From: Bradyrhizobium diversitatis
GTDB lineage: Bacteria > Pseudomonadota > Alphaproteobacteria > Rhizobiales > Xanthobacteraceae
Direction of reading: 5' to 3'
DNA: 64,000 nucleotides
Assembly (NCBI RefSeq): GCF_016031635.1
Contig: NZ_JACEGD010000015.1
Span: forward strand, 1-64,000
Shown: in pieces, positions 17,158 to 26,284 of the stretch
How positions within the stretch are numbered: the stretch's first letter is position 1
How the letters are laid out: each line of letters opens with the position of its first letter
Program-made: the position numbers and the translations under genes
The notes under the pieces: generated by a model
What the model saw: the letters and a program-made list of their open reading frames with translations, nothing else
Databases searched by the model: none
What the model was told of the DNA's origin: nothing

Positions 17158-18699
17158 ATGGACCAGGACGTCGCAGCGAAAGAGAAGCCCCGCTACATCA
17201 AGCTCAACGAGCGCGACAATGTCGCGATCGTGGTCAATGATTTCGGGCTTCCCGCCGGCTCCCGCTTCGCCAGCGGACTGACGTTGCGCGCCTTCGTGCC
17301 GCAAGGGCACAAGACGGCGCTGGTCGACATCGCGCAAGGCGCGCCAATCATCCGCTATGGCGAGATCATCGGCTACGCGCTGTCGCCGATCCTCGCCGGC
17401 GAATGGGTGGACGAGGCACGCATCCGCATGCCGGAGGCTCCTGCCCTCGACAAGCTCGAGATCTCCACCGCCGTCCCCGCGCCGTTGCCGCCGCTCGAAG
17501 GTTTCACCTTCGAGGGTTATCGCAATCCGGACGGCTCGGTCGGCACCAAGAACATCCTTGGCATCTCCTCCTCCGTGCAATGCGTCAAGGGCACGATGGA
17601 ATATGCGGTCAAGCGCATCCGCGCCGAACTGCTGCCGATGTATCCGAACGTCGACGACGTCGTGCCGCTGACCCATGCCTATGGCTGCGGCGTCGCCATC
17701 AATGCGCCCGACGCGGTGGTGCCGATCCGCACCCTGCAGAACCTCGCGCTCAATCCGAATTTCGGCGGCGAGATCCTGGTCGTCGGCCTCGGCTGCGAGA
17801 AGCTGGCGCCGGAACGGCTGGTGCCGGAGGGCGTGGGCGATGCCATCGTGCGCATGCAGGACGAAGCCTTCGACGGCTTCGGCGCCATCGTCGATGCGAT
17901 CATGACCCAGGCCGAGGCCCGGCTGAAGGTGCTCAACGCCCGCAAGCGCGAGACCTGCCCGGCCTCCGATCTCGTCATCGGCCTGCAATGCGGCGGCAGC
18001 GACGCCTTCTCCGGCGTCACCGCGAATCCCGCCGTCGGCTTCGCCGCCGACCTCCTGGTGCGCGCCGGCGCCACCGTGATGTTCTCGGAAGTCACCGAGG
18101 TGCGTGACGCCATCCAGTTGCTTACCCGGCGCGCGATCAACGAGGATGTCGGCCGCGCGCTGGTGCGCGAGATGGCCTGGTACGATTCCTATCTCGCCCG
18201 CGGCGGCGCCGACCGCAGCGCCAACACCACGCCGGGCAACAAGAAGGGCGGCCTCGCCAACATCGTCGAGAAATCACTGGGCTCGATCGTGAAGTCCGGC
18301 TCGAGCGCGATCACCGGCGTGCTCTCGCCCGGCGAGAAGGCGACGCAGAAGGGCATGCTGTTCGCGGCAACGCCCGCCTCCGACTTCATCTGCGGCACGC
18401 TGCAGCTCGCGTCGGGCATGACGCTGCAAGTGTTCACCACCGGCCGCGGCACGCCCTATGGCCTCGCGGCTGCGCCCGTGATCAAGGTCGCGACGCGCAG
18501 CGAGCTCGCGCGGCGCTGGAAGGACCTGATCGACTTCGATTCAGGCAGCATCGCCACCGGAGAGAAGACCATCGAGGAATGCGGCTGGGACCTGTTCCGC
18601 CTGATCCTCGATGTCGCCTCCGGCCGCACCAAGCCGTGGTCGGACCGCTGGGGCATCCACAACGATCTCACGCTGTTCAATCCGGCGCCGGTGACCTGA
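17158..18699 (+). CDS. garD: galactarate dehydratase
   Basis: GarD dehydrates galactarate (mucate) to 5-keto-4-deoxyglucarate, feeding the same KdgD step. The 513-residue product is of the UxaA/GarD family: N-terminal SAF-like domain ('LPAGSRFASGLTLRAFVPQGHK', given in part), then 'GYRNPDGSVGTKNILGI', 'HAYGCGVAI', 'GLGCEKLAPE', 'IGLQCGGSDAFSGVTANPA' and 'FTTGRGTPYGLAAAPVIKV'. Conserved Cys/His positions in these motifs are the likely iron ligands. It ends the hexarate operon. Confidence 0.92.
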   Translation: MDQDVAAKEKPRYIKLNERDNVAIVVNDFGLPAGSRFASGLTLRAFVPQGHKTALVDIAQGAPIIRYGEIIGYALSPILAGEWVDEARIRMPEAPALDKLEISTAVPAPLPPLEGFTFEGYRNPDGSVGTKNILGISSSVQCVKGTMEYAVKRIRAELLPMYPNVDDVVPLTHAYGCGVAINAPDAVVPIRTLQNLALNPNFGGEILVVGLGCEKLAPERLVPEGVGDAIVRMQDEAFDGFGAIVDAIMTQAEARLKVLNARKRETCPASDLVIGLQCGGSDAFSGVTANPAVGFAADLLVRAGATVMFSEVTEVRDAIQLLTRRAINEDVGRALVREMAWYDSYLARGGADRSANTTPGNKKGGLANIVEKSLGSIVKSGSSAITGVLSPGEKATQKGMLFAATPASDFICGTLQLASGMTLQVFTTGRGTPYGLAAAPVIKVATRSELARRWKDLIDFDSGSIATGEKTIEECGWDLFRLILDVASGRTKPWSDRWGIHNDLTLFNPAPVT

Positions 18700-18705
18700 G
18701 GCCCC

Positions 18706-19446
18706 TCACTGACCATCGATCAGGTGCATGTCGCCCAGAGTGACGGGCAGGCTGCGCGTGATGAGATCCGCGATCGCTGCGCGCAACCGTTCTCCTGAAG
18801 CCGGACCGCCAAACGTCTCGTTGACCGGTCCGCTCGGGCCGGCAATCCGCACGGTCCCGGTATTGTCGAGCGGCGCAGCCGCCCGCTTCTCGATCACGTC
18901 GAACGTCTTGCCGTCGATGACGCGAACTTCGTACAGCGCGTGGATCAGGCCGTAATCGGCCAGCAGCGTCCGGTATTCGGCGAGCCCGACGCCCTCGACG
19001 TTGCGTCCATTGCCGAGCTTCGATCTCGCCCGGGTGATGACGATATACGCGTCCAACCCCTGCGGCGCGATATCGCTGCGAACCAATTCCTTGAACGGAT
19101 CGCCGCGCAGGAGGTTGACGGGCGCAACCGCCGAATCCCTGACGGCAGCGAAGGCCGCGCGCCTGTAATTCACCGGCTGCACGCGAAAGCGTCCGCTCAA
19201 GAGCCGCGTCACCTGCTGAACGATCAGCTCGTCCAGTCCCCACGCGCTGATCGAAGCGCTTTGCGCGACGTTGCCGAGCCCGGTCAGGCCGGCTCGCGTG
19301 AGGCTCATTTCCTCGCCGATCGCCGAGACGATGCCCACGGTCTTGATCGCCTGGATGCGGCTGGCGCGCGTCTCGAACGCCGCGGCGGCGCCGAGTGCGA
19401 CGCAGGCTGCAGCGAGGCCAATCCATAGAAATGCAGTGCGGCGCAT
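18706..19446 (-). CDS. putative periplasmic protein, function unknown
   Basis: The 246-residue product begins with a signal or anchor helix (RTAFLWIGLAAACVALGAAAAF). Its soluble body has 'KTVGIVSAIGEEMSLTRAGLTG', 'DAYIVITRARS', 'YEVRVIDGKTFDVI' and 'ERLRAAIADLI'. This pattern of a 'vision of self and default' assembly-type domain resembles periplasmic proteins I have seen annotated only as hypothetical. It lies 6 bp downstream of the MipA-like gene on the same strand, so they are probably one transcript. No function is assigned. Confidence 0.75.
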   Translation of the reverse strand: MRRTAFLWIGLAAACVALGAAAAFETRASRIQAIKTVGIVSAIGEEMSLTRAGLTGLGNVAQSASISAWGLDELIVQQVTRLLSGRFRVQPVNYRRAAFAAVRDSAVAPVNLLRGDPFKELVRSDIAPQGLDAYIVITRARSKLGNGRNVEGVGLAEYRTLLADYGLIHALYEVRVIDGKTFDVIEKRAAAPLDNTGTVRIAGPSGPVNETFGGPASGERLRAAIADLITRSLPVTLGDMHLIDGQ

Positions 19447-19452
19447 GGCGGC

Positions 19453-20340
19453 TCATCGAATCCTGAAATCGAACGAGTAGGATGCTCCAAGGCCGACCGT
19501 CGTCTGGTTCGACGATCCCCGCAGCTTCACCAGCGGACTGTCCGCGACGTCGCCGAGCAGCTTCTCGTATTCGACATAGGCGTGGACCTCCCACTGCGGA
19601 TTGATGCGATAGGAGATCTGGCTGCCGAAGCCGACAGAATGCGCGCCGCCTCTGGCATCGTAGACCGGCAACCCCGATGCCAGGGCTTGCGTGGCGTCGA
19701 CGCCGAAATAGGGCGCGGTCGCGTTGGTGCTCTTCCAGGTGAAGCGGGGACCGGCCGAGATCGTCAGCCGTTGGATGAGCGGGACGATGACGTCGGCCGA
19801 GACGTCGGCCACGGTGCCGGTATGGCCGCCGAAGCCTTGGCGCAGCTCGCTGCGCAGGCGCAGCCAGTCGACCGGATAATATTCGACGAAACCGCCGAGC
19901 TCGTAGGCGGTGTCGACATTGCCGAGGCCGGTCAGCTCGGAATATTTGTCGCTCTTGCGCGAGGAGACGTATTTGAACGCAGGCCCGGCGCGAAAATTGC
20001 CGACGTCGAGTAGCGCAATGCTGGCGCTGTCGCGCGGACCGCGAAACTGGTCGATCGATCCGGCGCGGCGGATCGTGAAGATCGGGATCGGAAGAAACTT
20101 GCTGTTTTTCGATCCGACGAAGTCAGGCGTGTATTCGCCGCCGATGCCGACCATGACGGTCCAGTTTCCAGACGGTGAAGGCAGCATCGGCAGTTCGAAC
20201 GGTGGTGCTGGCAGCGTGAACGCGCTCTGCGCCGATACAGATTGCGCAGTCGTCAAGATCGCACCGAGCGCGGCGAGACAGGCAGTCGTCCGCCGCGCGG
20301 TCGCCGTGAGGCGGAGAGCGGCTTCTTCGAAAAACATCAT
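19453..20340 (-). CDS. MipA/OmpV family outer-membrane protein
   Basis: The 295-residue product (start at 20340 chosen because it opens a signal peptide ending near 'SVSAQS') is a predicted beta barrel with the family features 'GGEYTPDFVGSKNSKFLPIP', 'VGLGASYSFDFRIR' at the C-terminus, and alternating hydrophobic strands. MipA/OmpV proteins are outer-membrane barrels; MipA of E. coli scaffolds murein hydrolase complexes, and others relate to antimicrobial resistance. The gene diverges from the two-component operon starting at 20683, and TCS genes are commonly found beside mipA. Control by that TCS is an inference from position. Confidence 0.85.
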   Translation of the reverse strand: MMFFEEAALRLTATARRTTACLAALGAILTTAQSVSAQSAFTLPAPPFELPMLPSPSGNWTVMVGIGGEYTPDFVGSKNSKFLPIPIFTIRRAGSIDQFRGPRDSASIALLDVGNFRAGPAFKYVSSRKSDKYSELTGLGNVDTAYELGGFVEYYPVDWLRLRSELRQGFGGHTGTVADVSADVIVPLIQRLTISAGPRFTWKSTNATAPYFGVDATQALASGLPVYDARGGAHSVGFGSQISYRINPQWEVHAYVEYEKLLGDVADSPLVKLRGSSNQTTVGLGASYSFDFRIR

Positions 20341-20682
20341 TGCGGGGTCCCCGGACCGGCCTTGCGGGCCTGGTCGACTCGTGTGGTTCAGAGCCACAGC
20401 ATGTGGTCCGGCAAAATTGCCCCAAGATTGCAAGGCGAGAGCCGTCGTCCGAGACGTCGCGCGCCAGGCGCCGCCGGATCAACATTGCCCGAACATTGCC
20501 GCGCCGCAGCCGCGCCCTCAAATCTTGACGGGCGGTGCCCGCGAACTCTCCCGTTCCTGCCTTTTATTCGCCAAGCTCGCTACCCTAATGGAACCCTAGC
20601 GCACGAGCCGAAACGCCAGGCGTCGGCCAGGGAGCGTCACGGTCAGGGTTTTGTTGCCCCAGCAGAGTCAAGGACGACCCGC

Positions 20683-21363
20683 GTGCGTTCCCTCGTGATC
20701 GAAGACGAACCGCAGATCGGCGCCTATATCAGCCGGCTGCTCGGGCAACTGCACGGTATCGTCGACATCATCGGCTCGATTGCGGAGGCCAGCCAAGCGC
20801 TGGAGAACTTCAAATATGACCTCGCGATCGTCGACCGGATGCTGCCCGACGGAGATGCACTCCAGGTGGTCACGGCACTGAGCCGGTTGGCTGAACGGCC
20901 CGCGATCATCATGCTGACGTCCAAGGACACGAAGGAGGACGTCGTCGACGGCCTCAACGGCGGCGCCGACGACTACCTCGGCAAGCCGTTCGAGCCTCAG
21001 GAGCTGATTGCGCGCGTGCGCGCCGTGTTGCGACGGCCCCGGCTGCTCGCGCCCTCCGTGCTCTCGCTCGGCAATGTCGAGCTGCATCTCGGCAGCAACG
21101 AAGTCGTGGTCGCCGACAGGAAGATCCTGCTGCGGCGGCGCGAGGCACTGATCCTCGCCGCCCTCCTGATGCGCCGCGACCGCGTCATCACCCGCGCCGC
21201 CCTGATCGAGGAGATCTACGGTTTCGACGACGAGATCGAATCCAACACGCTCGAAGCGCAGGTCTCGCGCCTGAGGAAGAAGCTGGCCGCATTCGGCGGC
21301 GACGTCGAGATCCGCAGCATGCGGGGCATCGGGTACATCCTGCGGCTGGCGACACCGCGATGA
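20683..21363 (+). CDS. OmpR-family response regulator
   Basis: The 226-residue protein starts at a GTG (20683) behind an AAGGACG site; the long open frame upstream from 20242 has no homology pattern. It has a receiver domain (acidic pair E7-D8, phospho-acceptor D51 in 'AIVDRMLPDGD', lysine in 'LGKPFEP') and a C-terminal winged helix ('RREALILAALLMRRDRVITR', 'LEAQVSRLRKKL', 'IRSMRGIGYIL'). It is translationally coupled to the histidine kinase: the ATG at 21360 overlaps its stop codon. Confidence 0.92.
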   Translation: MRSLVIEDEPQIGAYISRLLGQLHGIVDIIGSIAEASQALENFKYDLAIVDRMLPDGDALQVVTALSRLAERPAIIMLTSKDTKEDVVDGLNGGADDYLGKPFEPQELIARVRAVLRRPRLLAPSVLSLGNVELHLGSNEVVVADRKILLRRREALILAALLMRRDRVITRAALIEEIYGFDDEIESNTLEAQVSRLRKKLAAFGGDVEIRSMRGIGYILRLATPR

Positions 21364-22724
21364 GATCGATCGCCCGGACGTTTGCATTCTCGCTCGGCAT
21401 CGCCGCCACGGCGATCTTTCTGATCATGGTCGCGATCTTCGTCTCGAGGTACCCGCTGGAGGAGCGCGAATTCAGGGCTTGCCGGGTCGTGGCCGCCGTT
21501 CTCGATCGCGCCACTGATATCGATGGGCAAAACCTGACGGTACGTCCGACTCCCGCGCTCGAGGAATTGAAGGCGGACAGCCCGAACCTCTGGTACGTCG
21601 TGTCGGTGGGCGATCTCGTCAGCGAGTACGGCAGCGAGCACCGGCCACCGCTTCCGTTCGCGTTCCCCTATCGCGGGCCCGTCGGCCTGTCGGTCTTCAG
21701 CACCCCCGACCAGAACAACACGTTTTGTCTCGCCGTTGCGCAACGGGGCTCCTTGCGGCTCACGACGATGGTCGGCGAGCCTCAGGTCCGCTTCGGACGA
21801 ATGGCCGGGAACTTCCTCGTCAACAGGATTTTTTCGATCATGCTGGTGGCGCTGGCCTTTGCGGCGACCGTCGCCATCGGTTCAGCGCTTGCTGCACGTT
21901 TCGTCTCGCGCGGCATCGAACGGGTCGCGCACCGCGCGCTCGCGATCGATCCCTCGGCCCCGCAAGGTTTGATATCGCTGTCCGAAGTCCCCTCCGAGTT
22001 GAAGCCCCTGGTCGAGGCGCTGAACCGCGCCTTCGGCGAGATCGATGCCTATATCCGGATGCAGCGCCGCTTTCTCGGCAATGCAGCCCATCAGCTCCGC
22101 ACGCCACTGACGCTGCTGCGCGCCAAGATCGACGACGTGCCCGATCCGGCCCTGAAGGCCGAGCTGGTGCGCGACGTCCGCCGCCTGACCTCGTTGGTCT
22201 CGGCCATGCTTGACCTCGCGCGCCTGCAAAATCACGCGATCGCGAAGCGGCCGATCGATCTTGCCCGGATCACGCTGGATGTGCTGGCCGATTTCAGCCC
22301 CTCGGCGCTCGACGCCGGCATCGAACTTGCGCTGGAGCAGGACGGGAAAGGTCCATTCATGGTGCAGGGCGTGGACGCTGCGGTCCGCAGCGCGCTTGCC
22401 AATCTCGTCGGCAACGCGCTCATCCATGCCCATGGCGCGCGGCGCATCGTCGCCACGCTCGGCCGCGACCGTATCTCGATTCACGATGACGGCGCAGGCC
22501 TGCCCGATGGCGCCCAACACGGGCTGACCGAGCCATTTCAGACCGGCAGCGCCGCGAGTGATGGCGCGGGGCTTGGCCTGTCGATCGTCCGTGAGATCAT
22601 GGCTGCCCATGGCGGCGAGTTGATCATCTCTTCCGCGCCCGGCCGCGGCACGACGATGAGCCTGCGCTTTCCCGCAGCCACCGCTCCGGTCAAATCTCCG
22701 CAGCTTGACCTGCAAGAACATTGA
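21360..22724 (+). CDS. sensor histidine kinase, partner of the OmpR-type regulator
   Basis: The 454-residue protein has TM1 (about 9-28), a periplasmic sensor domain (about 30-155), TM2 (about 156-180), a HAMP-like linker, the dimerisation/phosphoacceptor box 'FLGNAAHQLRTPLTLL' (H244) and an HATPase with 'NLVGNALIHA', 'DDGAGLP' and 'GAGLGLSIVREI'. It follows the regulator with a 4-nt ATGA overlap. The signal is unknown. The divergent mipA-like gene is the obvious candidate target. Confidence 0.92.
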   Translation: MRSIARTFAFSLGIAATAIFLIMVAIFVSRYPLEEREFRACRVVAAVLDRATDIDGQNLTVRPTPALEELKADSPNLWYVVSVGDLVSEYGSEHRPPLPFAFPYRGPVGLSVFSTPDQNNTFCLAVAQRGSLRLTTMVGEPQVRFGRMAGNFLVNRIFSIMLVALAFAATVAIGSALAARFVSRGIERVAHRALAIDPSAPQGLISLSEVPSELKPLVEALNRAFGEIDAYIRMQRRFLGNAAHQLRTPLTLLRAKIDDVPDPALKAELVRDVRRLTSLVSAMLDLARLQNHAIAKRPIDLARITLDVLADFSPSALDAGIELALEQDGKGPFMVQGVDAAVRSALANLVGNALIHAHGARRIVATLGRDRISIHDDGAGLPDGAQHGLTEPFQTGSAASDGAGLGLSIVREIMAAHGGELIISSAPGRGTTMSLRFPAATAPVKSPQLDLQEH

Positions 22725-22734
22725 GCTGGTTGTC

Positions 22735-22843
22735 GTCGTTCCGGGACGCACGACGTGCGAACTCTGGTGCGCGCGCACCTGAGAATCTCGCGCAACACCC
22801 CGCGATTCCGGGTTCGACGCTGCCGCGCCGCCCCGGAACGACA
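22735..22843. repeat. extragenic palindrome ('cgttccggg...ccccggaacg')
   Basis: The ends cgtcgttccggga and ccccggaacgac are inverted, with agaatctcgcgcaac and gattccgggttc between them. The type resembles the element at 43311-43436. It separates the convergent kinase gene and the gene ending at 22861. Confidence 0.65.
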
Positions 22844-22860
22844 TCGAAGATTGATGGCGG

Positions 22861-23217
22861 CTACGTCATGCTGCCCGGCATGAAGCAGCGCACGCGCGGA
22901 TGACCGTCGACATAGTGCTTCCAGACCATGGTGCGGCCGAACTTGTTCGGCACGGTGATCACGGCACCGTCGGGCACCACGACCCATTCGTCGTCGATCC
23001 GCACGCGGTAGCGGCCGCGATCCGACTCCCAATCGACGTCGGCAATGACGTAGCCGTCGGCATCCGAGCAGCACTGCCCGAATTCGCTGTGCAGACTCTC
23101 GAACCAGGGTTTTAGCGGCGAGTTGGCGTAGCGGCCGTCGTCGCGCGCCAGCGCCGAAGCCGCGAGCAGCGTCGTCAACCCCAGCAGCGTGGCCGCACCT
23201 GATATGGCAGGTCTCAT
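22861..23217 (-). CDS. small secreted protein, function unknown
   Basis: The 118-residue product from the ATG at 23217 has a signal peptide (MRPAISGAATLLGLTTLLA, cleavage near 'ASALARD'). The mature part is about 95 residues with 'WFESLHSEFGQCCSDADG' (adjacent cysteines) and 'GRYRVRIDDEWVVVPDGAVI'. Similar small periplasmic proteins are common in Bradyrhizobium but I know of no function. The earlier in-frame ATG at 23253 would place charged residues before the signal peptide and is less likely. Confidence 0.7.
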   Translation of the reverse strand: MRPAISGAATLLGLTTLLAASALARDDGRYANSPLKPWFESLHSEFGQCCSDADGYVIADVDWESDRGRYRVRIDDEWVVVPDGAVITVPNKFGRTMVWKHYVDGHPRVRCFMPGSMT

Positions 23218-23492
23218 GTCGTCTCCGCGGTCGAAGTGATTGCCGCGAGGCAAACGCTGCCGTCCACCCTCCGCGTGGTACGCGACGGGCGTGGAGACGG
23301 CGACTCGCTCCCCCAGCAGCTTTGCCGACAGCTATGCAAATCCGGCGCCAGCGCGCATTCCGGGGAACTACTGGAGCGAAGCCGGCACACGGTCGCCATT
23401 CGGCGAACGTGGCCGCGCAGACCGTCGCCCATGCGGGAAATGACCGGGCGTCGAAGCTACCGCCGATCAGGCAGCGCAGTGCTTTGCGGGCC

Positions 23493-24086
23493 TTACTGCT
23501 TCGGTGCCGGCGCCATCATGCCGCCGCCCTTCTTCGTCGCGGGCGCCGACGGCTTCGCTGCGGCGGCTTGCGCAGGCAGATACTTCGCGACGATGGCGGG
23601 ATCGATCTGGGCGATGTTGGCGTCAGGCAGACGCGTCCAGGTCTCGTCCTTGCCGAGCAGCGCGATGCCGAGATAGCCGCGCAGCGTCAGGGTCTGGCCG
23701 TCGGGACTGATCCGCATGTTGGCCTTCCAGATCTGGCCGTCGCGCGGATTGAGCACGTTGCCGCCTTCGTACTTCAATCCTTCACGCTTCATGTTGCGGA
23801 CGAAGGAGATGCCGAGCACCCGGGCGTTCTTGCGATCGTCGGTGCATTTGCTGCAGACCTCGTTCGGGTCGTCGGTCGGCCGCGGAAAGGTCTTGGCGAT
23901 CACGCCTTCGAAGACGCCGTTGTGGTCGATGAAGAGGAACCATCCGACCGTCCTGCCGTCTTCCACCTTCTGCCAGAGGCCCGCCGCCGTGGGCTCGGCG
24001 CTCTGCGCCGCACACGGGCCCACCGTCGCGAGCGACAATGCCAGCGCGAGAAAGGAGAGCAGCCGAAAGCTGGAAAAAATCCGCAT
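23493..24086 (-). CDS. DUF2147 secreted protein
   Basis: The 197-residue product has a signal peptide (SFRLLSFLALALSLATVG, cleavage after 'CAAQS') and the DUF2147 pattern: 'GLWQKVEDGRTVGWF', 'FEGVIAKTFP', 'CSKCTDDRKNARVLGISF', 'GGNVLNPRDGQIWKANM' and 'LRGYLGIALLGKDETWTRL'. DUF2147 proteins are small periplasmic lipocalin-like proteins of unknown role. The C-terminus is a low-complexity Ala/Lys/Pro tail. It stands alone, 105 bp after the reductase gene on the same strand. The 240-bp gap before it (23254-23492) shows no gene. Confidence 0.85.
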   Translation of the reverse strand: MRIFSSFRLLSFLALALSLATVGPCAAQSAEPTAAGLWQKVEDGRTVGWFLFIDHNGVFEGVIAKTFPRPTDDPNEVCSKCTDDRKNARVLGISFVRNMKREGLKYEGGNVLNPRDGQIWKANMRISPDGQTLTLRGYLGIALLGKDETWTRLPDANIAQIDPAIVAKYLPAQAAAAKPSAPATKKGGGMMAPAPKQ

Positions 24087-24191
24087 TAGATCACCTTGTT
24101 ATTCCACGACCGGAATGGCCGCAGACTACGGCGATTTCGCGAACGGTTCCAGCACCAGAAACATGGGGCACCGCCTCCCCGCTACGTTCCC

Positions 24192-25220
24192 TCAGTTGAC
24201 ACCGAGCTTCTTTTGCAGGCTGGAGGACGACGTCGTGTACTGGAACACGAGCCGCTTCTCCGGATAGACGTAGCGATGGGCTTTTTGCGACATCAGCGCG
24301 CCCTCGTGGAAGCCGCACAGGATCAACTTGAGCTTGCCCGGATAGGTGTTGATGTCGCCGATGGCGAAGATGCCTGATACGTTGGTCTCGAACGCGGAGG
24401 TCTCGACCGGCACCAGATTGTTCTCCAGCGCAATGCCCCAGTTCGCGACCGGGCCGAGCTTCATGGTCAGCCCGAAGAACGGCAGCATGGTATCGCAGGC
24501 GATTTCGCTCACGCTGTTGTCATTGCCCTTGATGGTCGCGCCGGTGAGCTTGCCGTCAGCGCCGGAGAGCGCGGTGACCTGGCCGAGGCGCAGATCCATC
24601 TTGCCGCCGGCAACCAGCGCGCGCATCTGCTCGACGCTGTGGGGGGCGGCGCGAAATTCGTCGCGTCGGTGCAACAGCGTGATGCGCTTGGCCAAGGGAT
24701 GCAGGTTGAGCGTCCAGTCGAGCGCTGAATCGCCGCCGCCGACGATCAGCACGTTCTTGTCGCGGAACGTCTCCATCTTGCGCACGGCGTAATGGACTGA
24801 AGTGCCTTCATAGGCCTCGATGCCCGGCACCGGCGGACGCTTGGGCTGGAACGAGCCGCCGCCGGCCGCGATCACCACCACCTTGCATTCGAACACCTTG
24901 CCGGCATCGGTGGTGCAGCGGAAGGCGGGATCGCCGATCTTCTCCACGGTCTCGACCATCTCGCCGAGATGGAAGGTTGGGTGAAACGGCTTGATCTGCT
25001 CCATCAGCGCGTCGGTGAGTCCCTGCCCGGAGACATGCGGAATGCCGGGAATGTCGTAGATCGGCTTTTCCGGATAGAGCTCGGCACACTGGCCGCCGAC
25101 CTTGTCGAGGATGTCGACAAAATGCGTCTTCATGTCGAGAAGGCCGAGCTCGAAGGCGGCGAACAGACCGCAAGGGCCGGCGCCAATAATCAGCACATCG
25201 GTTTTGATCACGTCGCTCAT
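24192..25220 (-). CDS. ferredoxin/flavodoxin-NADP+ reductase, thioredoxin-reductase-like type
   Basis: The 342-residue enzyme moves electrons between NADPH and ferredoxin. It has the FAD-binding 'LIIGAGPCGLFAAFELG' near the N-terminus, 'GGQCAELYPEKPIYDIPGIP', and the NADPH-binding 'VLIVGGGDSALDW'. It lacks the CxxC active site of thioredoxin reductase, which is the hallmark of the type 2 FNR family. 'FAIGDINTYPGKLKLILCGFHEGAL' is the C-terminal FAD motif (shown in part here). The start at 25220 follows a clear leader; the frame up to 25412 is spurious. A 2Fe-2S ferredoxin gene lies nearby (25886-26206) and is a plausible partner. Confidence 0.92.
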   Translation of the reverse strand: MSDVIKTDVLIIGAGPCGLFAAFELGLLDMKTHFVDILDKVGGQCAELYPEKPIYDIPGIPHVSGQGLTDALMEQIKPFHPTFHLGEMVETVEKIGDPAFRCTTDAGKVFECKVVVIAAGGGSFQPKRPPVPGIEAYEGTSVHYAVRKMETFRDKNVLIVGGGDSALDWTLNLHPLAKRITLLHRRDEFRAAPHSVEQMRALVAGGKMDLRLGQVTALSGADGKLTGATIKGNDNSVSEIACDTMLPFFGLTMKLGPVANWGIALENNLVPVETSAFETNVSGIFAIGDINTYPGKLKLILCGFHEGALMSQKAHRYVYPEKRLVFQYTTSSSSLQKKLGVN

Positions 25221-25402
25221 GTCGTCTCTTTTTTGGTCGTTATCGGTTGGACGGCGCCCGTCGGGCAGAGGTGACCCTGCCTGTCTAGCCAACGGGGATG
25301 GAACAGGGAAGGCATAAAAGCGGGAGCGCCCCGCAGCCGCGCCCACTTGCCGGGCCAAAATAACTGGGTTGTAACGAGGTTGGATATGACGGAGATCAAT
25401 CG

Positions 25403-25870
25403 GTGAACGCACCAGCCCGCCTCGAATTTACGCCGCGCCTTGAGGACTTTCCGTTTCGCCTCAGCGACAACGTCCGCTTCGGCGATCTCGATCCCAACCA
25501 GCACGTCAACAATGCGGTCTACGCCACCTATTTCGAGACCGGCCGTGTCACGCTGATGAAGCTTCCCGAATACGGGCTGACCCCGCCGGGCCTCGCCTGG
25601 ATCATGGTCCGGCTCGACATGCATTTTCGCGCCGAGTTGCACTGGCCCAATACGATCGAGCTTGGCCTTGGCGTGGTGAAGCTTGGACGGACGTCCGTGA
25701 CCTTCGAACAGGTCGTGTTCTCGAACGGGACGTGCATTGCGTCAGCGACGTCGGTCGGCGTCCTGCTCGACGAGGCCACGCGGCGACCCGCGCCACTGAC
25801 CGCAGAGGTGATCGAGAAGCTCAGACCCTGGCACAAGCGCGGCATCGAGGTCGCGGCACCGCGCAGTTGA
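25403..25870 (+). CDS. acyl-CoA thioesterase, 4HBT hot-dog family
   Basis: The 155-residue product starts at a GTG (25403). It has the 4-hydroxybenzoyl-CoA thioesterase motif 'VRFGDLDPNQHVNNAVYATYFE' (catalytic Asp and the 'HVNNA' segment, given in part) and the hot-dog strands 'IMVRLDMHFRAELHWP'. Such enzymes hydrolyse acyl-CoA thioesters; the substrate is not clear. It is divergent from the ferredoxin reductase gene (182 bp apart) and convergent with the ferredoxin gene. Confidence 0.85.
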   Translation: MNAPARLEFTPRLEDFPFRLSDNVRFGDLDPNQHVNNAVYATYFETGRVTLMKLPEYGLTPPGLAWIMVRLDMHFRAELHWPNTIELGLGVVKLGRTSVTFEQVVFSNGTCIASATSVGVLLDEATRRPAPLTAEVIEKLRPWHKRGIEVAAPRS

Positions 25871-25885
25871 TATAGCGAGGGACGA

Positions 25886-26206
25886 TCAGGCCTGACGTTC
25901 CGGCGTTGCCACCACGAGACCGTCGAGCTCGTCGGAAACCTTGATCTGGCAGGACAGGCGCGAATTCGGGCGCACGTCGAAGCCGAAGTCGAGCATGTCC
26001 TCTTCCATCGGCGTCGGGCTGCCGACCTTCTCGCGCCAGGCTTCGTCGACATAGACATGGCAGGTCGCGCAGGCGCAGGCCCCGCCGCATTCGGCCTCGA
26101 TACCGGGAATGCTGTTGCGGATCGCGGCTTCCATCACGGTTGCACCGTTCTCGATTTCTACCGTGCGGGTTTCGCCCTTGTGGTCGACAAAGTGAATCTT
26201 GGCCAT
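25886..26206 (-). CDS. 2Fe-2S ferredoxin, adrenodoxin type
   Basis: The 106-residue ferredoxin has cluster ligands C40, C46, C49 and C86 in the spacing C-x5-C-x2-C-x36-C ('CGGACACATCHVY'), as in adrenodoxin/FdxB proteins that serve cytochrome P450s or Fe-S assembly. It is not inside an isc cluster here. The reductase at 24192-25220 could reduce it; that pairing is inferred from proximity only. Confidence 0.92.
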   Translation of the reverse strand: MAKIHFVDHKGETRTVEIENGATVMEAAIRNSIPGIEAECGGACACATCHVYVDEAWREKVGSPTPMEEDMLDFGFDVRPNSRLSCQIKVSDELDGLVVATPERQA

Positions 26207-26284
26207 GTGTGCTCGTACTGCCGCGGTGCTGGGAATGAAGGAGGTCCGGGCTGTCCTATAACGGGTCGGTTAGCCCGGCGCCAT

